A DNA stretch of 64,000 bases from Bursaphelenchus xylophilus (GCA_904066235.2 CAJFCV020000001.1:3658001-3722000), one strand, 5' to 3'; shown: positions 47,743 to 60,173, counted from the first letter of the stretch. Made by a program: numbers and translations. Notes: generated by a model not told the origin, from the letters alone.

Positions 47743-48364
47743 TATCATTCCCATAAAGTCTAGATCTCAACGAAATATTCACATCAACGACCTTTGCGTT
47801 CCTTGTAACGCCTAATATCTTCAAGAGAACCTTAGTTCACCAAAGTCCCGAAAACTTGATGTATTACAATTATGTTAATTTATGGGAATATCAATTGTTT
47901 TGTGTGAATATTCATGCTTATTAGTGAGATGGACTTTAGTGGAGATTATAAAAAAAGATATCTCTTGTAACAACCAACGAACTTCTAGAGTTGGGGGTGG
48001 AATTGATGGAAAGTTTAAAGAATATGAAGTTAACCGGGATTGAGTTGACTAACTTGGAACAAAGTTGCAAAAACAAGTAGAACGGCGTTTAAAAATAAAT
48101 AAATTTAAAGCAACGGAGTCCATGTAGACTGTCTTGAAAGTGACACAGGCTTTCGGGGATAATCAGCGGAAGTGTAGGCGAATTTTTAAGTCTTTAAAAT
48201 TGGATTTGCCAAAAGGAAAAAAAACGTTGCAGAAGATCTAAAAATACGAGAAAATGTTTGTCATCACAGAGTAAAAGATCAGATTTGAAAAGGACAAACT
48301 GCTGAAATGAAGAGAGATGGCAAAAGAAAATAATATTTAGTCATATCTTTGTAAATCTTATACC
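47743..48364. other. Intergenic, nothing recognised
   Basis: A/T-rich. It shares a short TCTAGATCTCAACGAA-MCAAC segment with the flank of the family A copy at 29645-29796 (about 29818-29855). Confidence 0.4.
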
Positions 48365-48600
48365 AACAAGGAAAGGCTTCACAGGACGACGCTCAGATTT
48401 TCGTTAAAGTTTTTACAGATGTCCGGCATAGGCCACATCAATTGATGAAAATCGTAGCTTGTGGTTTCGCATTTTTTCCGACTTTCGACCTAAAAATCTC
48501 GGTCGTTTCGGCAAGGCGCGGGCTAGGAGTCACGCATATTTCCGAAACAAATTATTTTACGATAAATTTGTGCCAAGCTTCATAAAAAACTGGGCGTTGA
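48365..48600. mobile_element. Repeat family F, internally deleted copy
   Basis: ACAAGGAAAGGCTTCACAGG followed by GACGCTCAGATTTTCGTTAA. The right half has CTCGGTCGTTTCGGCAAGGC and ends near GGGCGTTGA. Confidence 0.7.
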
Positions 48601-48660
48601 TAAATAATTTTTTTACGAGTGCGTTTCGCCACATGCTTTAGGCAAAATACCTAATACTAG

Positions 48661-48906
48661 AGTGAGAGACCTGATCCAGTGGCAAAAAACGTACCATTTT
48701 GCATCCGGGAAGTATCAAAAATGTGGCAAAATGCTTCCCTTTCCAAGTGAAAAAACTCCGATTTCAAAAGCGCTCTTTTTGTGAGGGGAAGGGCGCGCAC
48801 TTCAAAACGAAGTTTTTTCGCTTGGAGAGGGAGGTATTTTGCCACATTTTGGTGCCTCCCGGATGCAAAATGGTACGTTTTTTGCCACTGGATCAAGTCC
48901 GTCACT
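48661..48906. mobile_element. Foldback family C copy
   Basis: AGTGAGAGACCTGATCCAGT and the inverse end at GATCAAGTCCGTCACT. The arms are nearly perfect. Confidence 0.92.
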
Positions 48907-49835
48907 GCATCATAGTTCAAATATTTGATGATTTTTATTTTCAAAATCTTGCTAACTTCTACAAAGCGCGACTAAAAAGAATGTAAAACAAAGTTTTGAT
49001 TCTTATAAAATTTCATCCAAAATTTATCCCAAGTTTCCCTCATACATACCCCTCGCCTTTACCGCCATTCTCTCAATAAAGTATTCGCGAATTCAGCGCG
49101 TATATAGCCGAGGATATGTATCCGCCTCAAAATGTTATGCAATCTTCCGTAAATACCGTTCCAAGCACATGCCTCCGCTTTCATCAACAGATAAATAATT
49201 AACGAGCCATTAAGGTAATAAGGCTGAGTAATTATTCACAGCCCCTTTCGTTATGATCAAATGGACCGTGCCCCCTTCAGAAGCCTGCAAGGAGCGGTTG
49301 AATACGTAAATTTGCCGTAAACAAAATAAAAATAGACTTGAAATGACTATTAATAGGGAAATGTCTAGTCATAGCACCATCCAAAAATCAAAAAATTCTT
49401 GTAAAATACGATAATTACAAGAAAAAAACAAAATTTTTCGCAAAATCCAAGAAAAAATCTATCCTTTAAGATTGTAAGCCCTGCGGAAATTTTATTCTTA
49501 TCCCAGACAAGCCGAAAACTTATCAAAAATTTCTTTTTCTTTACCGAAGTTCGTCTCCAACCCGGTTATAACAGGTCAGCGAACACGAATACGAACTTCC
49601 TGGTTCACTGATCTATACGTTAATCTAAATGCAAATATGAGAAGAACCCTCGGGGGGATGACAGATGTCAACAAATTCAGTATTTACAATTTCGCATTTG
49701 CCCTTTCCGGAGCTACTTTGAATTTTGATGAGCGGCGGTACGGTGGGAAAACAATAAATGCTGTGTTATAAAGGGCTGCAAGAAGAGCGAAGTTCCTCTG
49801 TTATCCGCATAATGTCTTTGAGGAGATTCGCCTAA
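48907..49835. other. Intergenic, nothing recognised
   Basis: A GC-balanced non-repetitive stretch at 49040-49310 differs from the surrounding repeats but shows no open frame with splice signals. Confidence 0.4.
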
Positions 49836-49990
49836 CAGTCTGTCGGGAAAATAATGTAGATTTGTCGCAGGACAATTTGTCGCCTTTTCGCAGCCTCTCC
49901 CGGAATCTCCAGCCCTCGGCAAGCCGTAGCAAGGCGATGATGGGCGATTGTAAAGCGTGACAAATCCATATTATTTTCCCGACAGACTGA
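49836..49990. mobile_element. MITE family A copy (GGATT subfamily)
   Basis: CAGTCTGTCGGGAAAATAAT to ATTTTCCCGACAGACTGA. Confidence 0.92.
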
Positions 49991-51108
49991 TGTATTGGCA
50001 AAGTGGCATAATGCCTCATATTCAAAGATTTTTGCCGACCTGCTAAGACGTGAAATGAGAGGAGTTATGAGGAGAAAAAACTTTTTTTTTTTTGTTGAAG
50101 AAAAATTTTTTTTTTTTTGATGAAACGTTTTGCTCATTGTCAGTCGTAATTTTGGACCTAGGAATCTCACGTGGAAACTCTTTCAGATGTAGCGTTAGGA
50201 TTTATTCAAAGTTTTGGGCTTCAAAAATGTTTGATCCGTGCTTTGCAATGCCGTGGTAATTAACGGTCTTTTTCGAGAGAGAGAACCCAAAATGAAGAGA
50301 GTTGGAGAGACAAAAATGGTTCACTCCAAATTTCTTTCGAAAACTGCATATCAAAAATCGCAAAAAAAATCTCTATTTTTGGACAACTTCCGGCTTACAA
50401 ATCTCAAAACTTTCTGCCACAGACAAGCTAAATATCCCGCATCTGTCTTTAGAAATCCCAACCGCAGTTTTCACCAAGTTCCGCAATATTTTCAACGCCT
50501 ATTTCGAGCAATCTCCCATATAAGCACAGACAAACAATTCCCATTTTATAAATATATATTATATTATCTTAATGCACAAATATAGCACCTTCTCTCTGCT
50601 CGTCACAACCCCGTCAACATCGCCATTTTCCGTCGCCTATTTAGCGCCCGCGAACCTGTAATTTCCGCAGCCCCACCGCTTACAAAGACGTTCCATTTTT
50701 AGCGGCGAATTTCAAATTTCAAAGACGCCTCAGGCACGTGAGCAAAAAACCAATAGCAGCTGTGAAAAAACAACGAAAACGGCCCGAAATCATCAATTAT
50801 TTCAGCGGTAATCCTTTGGGAAAAAACAAATGCAAAGTTGTTGTTCTGACGGATACGAAAAAGTAGCTAAAAACAGCGTATAAGAGTGCGAACAGGAAGG
50901 TCCGAAGTTGACAGTTTGAACCCGACAAAGGACAAAGTCTACTATAATAGGCGCATATAACAAAATTAGAGAAGAGAACGTGAGACTTGGGAAAAGCCAA
51001 GGGAACTTGACGGTTTCAAACCCGCAAAACTGTTTGTCTTATTGTTAGGCACGTTCTGTAGTTTGAAGAGTGAGTAATCCTTGGTGCTTGAATCCAATGT
51101 GGATTTTA
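49991..51108. other. Intergenic, partly F-derived
   Basis: 50160-50500 resembles a decayed family F copy. The rest has no recognised feature. Confidence 0.4.
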
Positions 51109-52407
51109 CAGGGTGATTCAAAAAAAATGGACAAATTTTGAAGTCGGTGTATCCCACCACGAATACCGCAGTCGGTGGGAAGAAAAGTAGTTTTACAATC
51201 GTCAACGATCCTGCTTCATGACACCTATTTCAATTTTTAAAAGAGTTTTGCTGAACGGCTTGTACGAGCCAAAATACTAGGTCAGCCCATATTCTGACCA
51301 CATTTTCCTAGAATTTTGTAGGTCCAAAAAACTTTAACGGCCTGAATTCTTACAGCCAGCCAAAAACTGCATGTTGACTGTTTATTACGATACTAAGGGG
51401 AATCTAGAGAAGGGAAAACGCTGATATTATTCTATTAATAACGCTCCAGCAATTCGCAACGTGATCCACCAGAGACCCATCCACATAGTTCTGGATTTTT
51501 GGGATGATCGGGTTTCAAAACTTAGCAGGGCGGCCTGGCTTGTGCTAATAACGGCAAAAAGTGATTCCTGTAAGACATCTAACATTGCTTTACATGGGTC
51601 AGCAGTTGATTTGATTGTAGCTTGCATTAGCCATGTACTGTGCTCATAAAAGTTTAACCGGCTATACCCAGAGACGCCGATATTTTTTGACCAGAAAAAT
51701 CTTACTTTTTTGTTGGCGTTCTTCAACAAGCCGCACAACTACGACAGGTTGCATTTATACGATAGTGATATAAGTCCGTTCTTCAATTTTAAATTGGTCT
51801 CCGTTAATTTGAACAAACATGGCCTTCAGAATCCAAGTATCTTTGCGATGACCCATCAAAAAGTCAAAAATGTCGGAATTTTGTTTGCAGTTTTGCTAAT
51901 TGAAAGGTACTATTGTTAAAAATGCGTTTAATATATTCACAATAGAGCAGTAAACGCGGTATAAATAGAATTGGTTCTAAAACTTTGACCACGCTCGGCA
52001 GAGCTAAGTTTTTCAAAAAGCACCCAAATGAGCGTTGATTTTCCCTCGCTGGTTGTCTAACTTTCGGCCTCTGGTTTTTCATTGTCTGAAAGACCTGGAT
52101 TAAATCCTTAAAAGGTCCTAGAGAATAGCCGTCTGTGTTTCGCTCAGACCGGTCAGAACGTCTCTGTTGCACCCTTCAGACATTTAGGAGCGAAAACTTT
52201 GCAAATTTCGCCGCGGGAACGGGTGCGCTGACCCGGCAATTTTTAAGCAACCATATGTCGGCAACTTTTGCAGCTAGTGAACAATTTTTGCAATGAATAT
52301 GTACACATAACGTAGTAGTTTTATGCCATGTGTACCTTTTTACGAGAAACATTCAAAGCCAAGAAAAATCGAAGAAAGAAAAGTGTCCATTTTTTTGAAT
52401 CACCCTG
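51109..52407. mobile_element. Mariner-like element with ends CAGGGTGATTCAAAAAAA
   Basis: The inverted ends CAGGGTGATTCAAAAAAAAT (left) and its inverse, running to TGGACA, are flanked by TA; length 1299 bp. Size, TA duplication and terminus fit the Tc1/mariner group. Confidence 0.82.
51427..51738 (-). pseudogene. Probable transposase remnant inside the 51109-52407 element
   Basis: A 103-residue open segment carries a Trp/Leu/Ala-rich C-terminal-like block (CKAMLDVLQESLFAV, then QAALLSFETR), which could correspond to a mariner transposase C-terminus. The catalytic motifs were not found in frame. Assigned mainly by location within the element. Confidence 0.35.
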
Positions 52408-52512
52408 TACGTTGAAACATCTCAAAAAAAAATTGTAAAAACTCTTCACGCCCACCGAAAATACATACTTCTCCTGTCGGTTTGATTAGTTCTTATGAAT
52501 TTTTTACCGATT

Positions 52513-52974
52513 GACAGGAGAAGTAGCTTGGGTGCGACGTTTAAATTTTAATGAAAATTTGCGCAAATATAGAGCACTTTTTTCTAAGACAAATGCGACG
52601 CGCTTTAGGTCGCGCTTTGCAGAAAAACCAGAGATTTTTAGGTAAAAAAGTAGAAAAGATGTAACGGCTTTTTTTGCGGATTTTATCACTAAAGTTTCAT
52701 GCCTCTTTCTACCGTAAGTAGAGTGTAGTGTTTCCATGAAGAAAAAAATTATTACGTACGAAACTTGCAAAGATACGGACAAAAAATGTTTATATCTCTT
52801 ACCGCACCCCTCATTTTAGATACCATCTCGGTCGCAAATATTGTTAAATATCTCGCTCGCAAAGCGTCAGCTAAGATTTTCAATAATTCACATGTGGCCT
52901 ATGGCCAATATGTCTACAAGAAAGAAATTTTTTAAAAGATATCTGAGTGTAGCACTGCCAGTACTTCCTTTCTG
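52513..52974. mobile_element. Repeat family F, diverged copy
   Basis: ACAGGAGAAGTAGCTTGGGT at the left; GAGTGTAGCACTGCCAGTAC and CTTCCTTTCTG at the right. Confidence 0.75.
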
Positions 52975-54445
52975 AAATGAACGTTTTTGTTGATCGGATT
53001 CCAGAAAAATTAGATGATTTTTGGTACAGCCTAAAGATCAGTACACTCTACCACCAAATCATTGCCTCACATTCTCCTCAAAACAACCAAAAAACTTGGA
53101 TATAACTCAATATCATCAAACAAGTCAGAAGGACGGCTTAAGCATGCTCAAATGAAGAATGGCCGGAAGGAAAAGTAAAAACAACGAAGAGCACGGCACA
53201 AGTTGGAAGTTAAATTCCCAGAAAAATAGAACATATACTAACAATACCATTTTCTAACTAAAAAATTTATATGTTAATGCAACTGCTTGGACCTAAAGTA
53301 ATATAAAATGGCGGAGAATGCATAAACCACAAGAGATTTTGAATATTCAATTCGTGTCAGCTGTAAGCGAATCTCAGAGCAAGCTTTCAGCTGGCCGTTG
53401 GTCATGTGGTTTGTATCTTACAGAGATTTATAATAGTCACAGTAATCAGCAATTTATTAGAAGACATGCAAATCTCAAAAATCAAAGTTCCTTTCCGCCC
53501 TTGTAATTTGCTTCGGTGAAATTGCGGATGTCCCACGACATCGAGACGTATAATTTCACAAGCTGTTCATGGAAATAGCTCTTCGAAAACTACAATTAAT
53601 TATATATTAGGGTAAAGTCGGAAATTCCAGAAGGAACTGAAAAAAGCATCAAACCCTGAGGAAATAATGTGATCAACTGGGCTGAACGTGTCTGTAGTTA
53701 AAAATTGAAAACGCTAGCTTAATCTCAAGACTAATTCTCGCAGAGGAAAAGCAAAAAATTGGACTTTTTTGGCCAAAAGATTCGTCGTGTATCTAGGGTG
53801 AAGTGTAATATAAAAAAACGCTTAGAACTATTCAGTGAACAATCTCCAGGGCTTAAAATTAAGCCATATGATATATTAGATCTTGACTTTTGATTTTATA
53901 TCATTTCGAAAGTTTTCAAAATTCAAATTCCCGCCATTTTTGGCATTCTGTTCTCAGAGCCGCTATGGACACCAAAGGCACAAAAGATAAGAAAACTGCA
54001 GAAATGCACGTACAGAACCGCTAATTAAGGCAGGAGGATCCACTAAGGCAGAGATCACACTTATATTATCCATGACTTTGTATGAAAAATTCCAAGAAAT
54101 TTCATAAGTTTAAAGCCAAAACAAATTTTTAAATAATTCATATCCTGCCTTTCAAAACAAACCGCGTTTTAATTACCGAGGAATATAAAAAATGTCGAGT
54201 TTTCATAAATAATGAAAGAGAATTCGCGGGAGAGTGCGAAAGGCCAAGAGGTCAGCCAAGAAAGTTCAATTTTACTGGCATTCAACTTGTGCTCGCTGCC
54301 AACCCAGGTGTTAACTACATGCATACATAAAAATCTTGGCCTTGGCTTCGAATTTTAGATCGATTTTTTGCAGAATTTGCGTAGAATAATATAAAATTTT
54401 GGTCGGAAAGGGCAAAAAATCCTTTTTTTTCATATTTTCCCCCAA
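52975..54445. other. Intergenic, nothing recognised
   Basis: A/T-rich sequence with no supported gene or repeat family. Confidence 0.4.
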
Positions 54446-54800
54446 AAAATCCGAAATTCGAGCTCTCTGCCAAGAGTTTGATCCCACACCGGAGGTCGTT
54501 ATACTTACGACATTCTTCCGGCGTAAGAAAAAAGGCCCAAAAAAAGGAGAAAAAATGAAAATTTTATGAGTTTTGGCAACGGTTCAAACAGACAATGGGA
54601 ATGGAAATGAGGCGGGCTAAAAGTGGGGCCGAAAGCGCTGAAAGATAATTACTGTAAGGATATTAATGGAATATCATGATCTTCTTTATGAGCGGTTGTC
54701 CATGAGGCGTGACTGGGGGAAAGTTCAGGCAGGGGTCATGGAAGTTTATTGCGCTTTTGAACCCAAAAATCGGTCTGTTTCATAGGAGAAGTTCTCGGAA
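54446..54800. repeat. Left arm of a large inverted duplication
   Basis: About 355 bp matched in inverse orientation by 57886-58250. The best block contains TCATGAGGCGT-like CCATGAGGCGTGACTGGGGG and ATTAATGGAATATCATGATC. The outer end holds GTTTGATCCCACACCGGAGG. Confidence 0.85.
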
Positions 54801-55102
54801 TTCGATGTGATGATTTTGATTGGGGTATATGGCCTAGTAAGATTAATATTTTCTATGAGATATTAAATATTTTTTTTTGCCTGCTAAATATTTGCAGAGG
54901 TTGTTCGTGACGGGCGGAGTGAGGAGAGAGAAAACAGGGTTTTTCGACCAAAAATCAGTTGATTCTATGAGCAGGAAGAGTTCTCGAAATTATTTTCAAA
55001 AGTCTTGACCAATTTAGAGGCCGCTTAAGGTCACAGTTTTCCAAGACACATGGTAGATTTGTAGCTGGCCCTTTGCTAACATCATCAAGAAATTTGTAAT
55101 TA

Positions 55103-55249
55103 TCACTCTGTCGGGGAAATAATGAGCATAATCTCGCTGCGCCCATCGCGTCGCTGAAGTGAAAAGCAATATGATTTTGCCGCGAGTCTCCCTGCGGAGA
55201 TGCGATTTTTAAACGCGAAGTTGCGCTCATTATTTTCCCGACAGACTGA
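55103..55249. mobile_element. MITE family A copy (ATGAGCAT variant)
   Basis: CACTCTGTCGGGGAAATAAT to TATTTTCCCGACAGACTGA. Confidence 0.9.
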
Positions 55250-55680
55250 TAGTTCAAAATACACAAAGAAATAAAAAAATCTTGATTCTTTGATACGCGA
55301 AATAACTGACCTTCCCACCAAATCTTGGCTCTAAAAAAATTCACAATTCCATTTCAGAAAGCCCTTTATAACACGCTCGCCGAAAAAATGGACATGTTTT
55401 CAGCTTTTCTCAAACCCCACCACATTTACAGTGAATTTACACGACATATGTCCCTCGAGGGAGATGCCCTCAGACAGGGCTTTTGTTTTGAAGAAAAGCC
55501 GGCGGAAATATGGCCACTATATTGGCCATAAACCCATCTGCTAATAAGAAGCGGGGCGACAAACATTCTAAAAATCAAAACGCGATTTCACAAGGAGTGT
55601 GTCATCTTGTTTACGGAGCCCGAAAACATCCTTGAAACCTCGCGTCTCCCGGTCCTCAGGGCTTCAATTTTGGGATTTTT

Positions 55681-56214
55681 TTGACGCTGCGTTTGTCCAT
55701 TTTTAGAGCCTATCATTTTTTCGTCAATATCGGTCAAAAAAATCTCGAAATCCTCATATATCATGTCGCTAAAAACCCCAAAAAAATCTCTCATCTCATC
55801 CGCATTTTCTCCGAATTTTTCGCCCTAATGGGACATGTGGAAACGGGCCAAGGAGAAGGTCGTTATATCGCTATCAGCGCTCCTAATTCAATTCCCCTTA
55901 TTTTCGGAACGGCCTCGCAATATTTGCGCCCCGAGGCGGTTATGAAGGGATTGATGGCGGATCTCTGGACCGGCTCCAAAACGGCTATATTTTTGGTATC
56001 GGCCGTCGTTTCCGGACGTCCCACCGGAAAATATGGGACAGAAATTTATTTGGGAAGAAGCAAGGTCGAGTGGATGTTTATTTACACGGCCGTGAGAGCG
56101 ACGACTTCGTACTTATTTCGTTTTACGCAAAAACAAAACATTCCGTGCCGCAGAGGGCGTCGTGAGTGCAGCCGGCACTCAATGCATGGGTTCTGGGTCG
56201 CGATGAATCGTTAA
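55681..56214 (+). CDS. Unidentified open frame, possible exon
   Basis: A 178-codon open frame in a GC-richer stretch (55800-56110) reads MGHVETGQGEGRYIAIS, then hydrophobic TGSKTAIFLVSAVVSGRP, then GTEIYLGRSK. I recognise no family. A candidate AAGCAAG/GTCGAG donor at about 56064 would end it early. A preceding open segment at 55365-55531 follows an ATTTCAG acceptor. It lies between the arms of the 54446/58250 inverted duplication, so it could be cargo of an element, a fragment of a gene, or chance. The reverse strand is also partly open. Confidence 0.25.
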   Translation: MTLRLSIFRAYHFFVNIGQKNLEILIYHVAKNPKKISHLIRIFSEFFALMGHVETGQGEGRYIAISAPNSIPLIFGTASQYLRPEAVMKGLMADLWTGSKTAIFLVSAVVSGRPTGKYGTEIYLGRSKVEWMFIYTAVRATTSYLFRFTQKQNIPCRRGRRECSRHSMHGFWVAMNR

Positions 56215-56481
56215 GCAGGTTTTTAGCGAGTGTTGGAAGCCTTGAGAGGCTAGCTGAGGATTAGATTTAGAGTGAGCACGTAGAAAAAGTTGATGGAAAT
56301 TGAGTTCTTACATTAGAAAGTGGAAGTAATGAATTTTGGAGCAGACTAGATTTTGATCAATTAAAAGGTGAGAGGATCAGATTTTCATAAAGTTTTCGGA
56401 CCTCTGAAATGTTCGTTATAAACAGGTTGTTGTGCAAAAATTTGTGGTTCAAAGCTTCCTTTGTATTCGAAAGGCCACCAT

Positions 56482-56677
56482 ACTAGTCCGTTCGTAAAGT
56501 CGCTAGAATGTTTTTGGCGACATGCACCCCGCGAAACCGAAAGTTCACTTTGCACTGTGCAATTTTTGGCTTTTTGCACAGTGCAATAGGCTTTTTTGGG
56601 CTGTCGCCCGCACCCTGAGTTTTCGTGCACAGTGCACGTCGCCGAATTCATTCCAGCGACTTTACGAACGGACTAGT
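56482..56677. mobile_element. Foldback family D, well-preserved copy
   Basis: ACTAGTCCGTTCGTAAAGTC and its exact inverse with flanking TA. The interior has GCACTGTGCA and GCACAGTGCA motifs. Confidence 0.92.
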
Positions 56678-56817
56678 AGCTTATGACATTATGAATCACC
56701 ATTTATACCCCCAGAATTTTGCCCATCTTTCGATCGGAAAAACTCGATGACCTCTGCAAATATCAAACAAAAAATATCTAATATCTCATAGAAAATTCTA
56801 GCCTTACTTGGCCATAT

Positions 56818-57862
56818 ACTAGTCCTTCCGGAAAGTCGCCGGACAGATTTTTGGCGTCTGCACTGTGCGAAAAAAACTCAGGGTGCGAGCGGCATCCCAA
56901 AAAAGCCTATTGCACAGTGCAAAAGGCAAGAAATTGCACAGTGCAAAGTGAACTTTCGATTTCGCAGAGTGCATGTCGCCGATCGGAGTTGGACGATTGG
57001 GGAAAAAGACGATTGGGGAAAGGGACGATTGGGGAAAAAGACGATTGGGGAAAAGTACGATTGGGGAAACCGAAAAGTATTATTTTTCTTCCATGCAAAT
57101 GTCGAAGTTAGGATAATCGAGGGTGCTCATTTCGAAAATGACATTCATTTTTTTGATTCTTACTTTTTTCCTTAAGTAGTACTGTAAAGTAGTAATTTTT
57201 GATTTTTTTTCATAAATACTCGATATAGGGGTTTTCGAGGGTGTTGATTTCGAAAATGATGTTCATTTTTCCTCTAGTACTATATAGTACTATTCTGATA
57301 CTATATAGTACGAGGTCAAAATATGGCTTTTGACGTTAATGGTGTTGTTTTGATGCTTAGTACTATTCAAAAACACGTTTTAAAGACTTGGTGCTATATA
57401 GTACTGCCTGATACTATGTAGTACGAAGTAAAAATAGGCGTACTAAGCACCAGAACAACACCACGAACGCCTAAAGGCCAACTTTACACCTCGTACTACA
57501 TAGTATCAGGTAGTACTATATAGTACTAGAGGAAAAATGAACATGATTTTCGAAACCAGCACCTTCGAAATCCCCTAAATCCAGTATTTTTCGAAAATTT
57601 TTAAAAAATTAGTACTTAACAGTACTACTTAAGGAAAACTAGTAATGTTCAGAAAAAATAAACCCGATATTCGAAATGAGCACCCTCGATTATCCTAACT
57701 TCGACATTTGCATGGAAGAAAAATAATACTTTTCGGTTTCCCCAATCGTACTTTTCCCCAATCGTCTTTTTCCCCAATCGTCCCTTTCCCCAATCGTCTT
57801 TTTCCCCAATCGTCCCAGTTCCGTCGCCGATTCCCGTCCGGCGACTTTCCGGAAGGACTAGT
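56818..57862. mobile_element. Foldback family D copy interrupted by an E element
   Basis: ACTAGTCCTTCCGGAAAGTC at the left and GACTTTCCGGAAGGACTAGT at the right are intact inverses 1 kb apart. The E element at 56993-57817 fills the middle, next to the TCGCCGAT segment on both sides. Confidence 0.88.
56993..57817. mobile_element. Element E, copy 1, nested in family D
   Basis: Each end carries five tandem 14-16-bp units of the type GACGATTGGGGAAAAA, then CCGAAAAGTATTATTTTTCT and AGGATAATCGAGGGTGCT, mirrored on the right. The centre (57270-57530) has four ACTATATAGTAC or ACTAYRTAGTAC palindromes. Confidence 0.9.
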
Positions 57863-57885
57863 ACCCCAAACAAAGTCTTCACATC

Positions 57886-58250
57886 AAACACCGACAATTT
57901 CTCCTACGAAACAGACCGATTTTTAGGTCCAAGAGCACAATAAATTTCCATGACCCCTGCCCTGAACTTTCCCCCAGTCACGCCTCATGGACAACCGCTC
58001 ATAAAGAAGATCATGATATTCCATTAATATCCTTACAGTAATTATCTTTCAGCACTTTCGGCCCCACTTTTAGCCCGCCTCATTTCCATTCCCATTGTCT
58101 GTTTGAAGCGTTGCCAAAACGCATAAAATTTTCATTTTTCTCTATTTTGGGTCTTTTTTCTAACGCCGGAAGAATGTCGTAAGTGTAGCGACGTCCGGTG
58201 AGGGATCAAACGTTTTGTTGCAAGCTCAAATTTCGGATTTTTAGAGAGAA
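57886..58250. repeat. Right arm of a large inverted duplication
   Basis: Inverse of 54446-54800. It contains CCCCCAGTCACGCCTCATGG and GATCATGATATTCCATTAAT, and its outer end has GTCCGGTGAGGGATCAAAC. Confidence 0.85.
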
Positions 58251-59740
58251 AAGTGAAGAAAATGAGCAAAACTGGAATTCGTTAGTGTCTTCTCTACAAA
58301 GATCTTTGAATTTTTCGGTAGTGCTTGCAGAGAATACGCTAAAATTTTGAGGACTTGATATACAGCCCAGATGGTTGAATTAGACATGATTTATACAGAA
58401 AACAGCACAATACAAGCTCCAAGAATCTGTCAATTTCTCTGATAGTCATCCTTTTTTATACCCAATTTACATCACGACATTTAGCTCAAAAAACAAAGCA
58501 ATTCCGCGTACATTTAACACCCTTGGCATGCATAAACAAACAGCCATAAAAGCTACAATCAAGTCTGAGTGCTGTGTTCGATTTTCCGACAAAAATTTAT
58601 GTTACTTTAGCATCTAATATCACAAAAAAAAGATTGTCGATTAAATCGCCATTTTTTCGAGAAATCAAAAGTGCCTTCGTTGCAGTATTACTAATACATT
58701 TTTACTTCCAAAAGAGCGAAAAGCGGGCAAAAATGGACGTTTGTGTGGTCTCCATTATCATAAATTTTGGTGGGTCATATCTAACCTAAAGAAATTCAAA
58801 AAACCGAAAAAACCAAATTTACAAATCTAACATAATCCTTTATACGATTACACTTCTGTCTGGAAAACAAAACCCTTTCAAGTTTGAGAATCGCAAAAAA
58901 TATCTCGAAATGTCATCAAAATCCGTTCCGACCCCAAATAAGATTAGATTCAGGCCAAGATATTGGAATAAACCTCGGGAATGACCACATCCCAGCCTAC
59001 ACAATTCAATTACAATAACATTTTTCTTCTTTTTTAAGCCATCGCGGGTTTACAGCCTTCATAAATCGGGCTTTTTACATCATTTTTGCCTAAAATAAGG
59101 TGCAAGACCACCGTAAACTTTCGAAAAAGTTTGCCGAAGATTGCATAATCATGCCGAAAAGGGCTTTATATAGCCTGTAGATTGTTTGTAAACAGCGGAT
59201 TTTACGGGGGAATTCCGAGTATTCCGAGTCCATAAAACAGCTGGCTCCAACCCAAAAGCGGAGCTCATAAATTCCGCGGAAGTGGCTAAAAATACGCACG
59301 ATTCGCGGATTTCGTATTTCCATACATTGAAATGTCGGCTTTATGCGTTCTGCAAACACACAGGCCATAAATCAGTGATAATCGGGTGAATTCCGATATT
59401 GTACTAGGTCCACGACTCTTGGGAGGTCCACAACTCCGCCCACAATTGACCAATATCTTTGAAACTTTAAACATATGATCTAAATACTATAACCTCACTA
59501 TCTAAAAACTCCCATTCATCGATCTCATTCTCAAAAAAAATTTACAATCAATTTAATCCATCATAAATAATGTTGCAAACCTAAGTGAAATGAAGATCAT
59601 ACCTCGTGAAAAGAATAGTAAAAATGATTGCAAAATGCAGTGAAAGGTTGATTCTTGCGATTCATATGTATAAAGGCGTGATATGTGAGGTTGAGCGGGT
59701 AATACTGTACAATTTTTTGAAGGGTGTCTATTACGGAATT
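58251..59740. other. Intergenic, nothing recognised
   Basis: 59040-59420 is less A/T-rich and non-repetitive. An open minus-strand frame at 59090-59368 shows no family signature. Confidence 0.4.
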
Positions 59741-60173
59741 GGGACGATTGGGGAAACCGAAAAGTATTATTTCTCTTCGATGCAAGTGTCGAAATTAGGA
59801 TAATCGATGGTGCTGTTTTCAAAAATGACATTCATTTTTTTTTTGATAGTTACTTTTTTTTCTTAAGTAGTACTGTAAAGTAGTACTTTTTTTAAATTTT
59901 TTCATGAATATTTGATTTGGGGGTTTTCGATGGTGCTTCTTTCAAATCAGAAAAAATGAATAAGATTTTCGAAATCAGCATCATCGAAAACCCCTAAATC
60001 GAGTATTCATAAAAAAAATTGAAAAAATTACTACTTTACAGTACTACTTAAGGAAAAAAGTAACTATCAAAAAAATGAATGTCATTTTCGAAATCAGCAC
60101 CCTCTATTATCCTAATTTCACACTTGCATCGAAGAAAAACAATACTTTTCGGTTTTCCCAATCGTCCAACTCC
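59741..60173. mobile_element. Element E, copy 2
   Basis: A single terminal unit at each end (GGGACGATTGGGGAAACCG and CGGTTTTCCCAATCGTCC), then the shared CGAAAAGTATTATTTCTCTT arm. The ACTATATAGTAC centre is missing. Confidence 0.88.
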
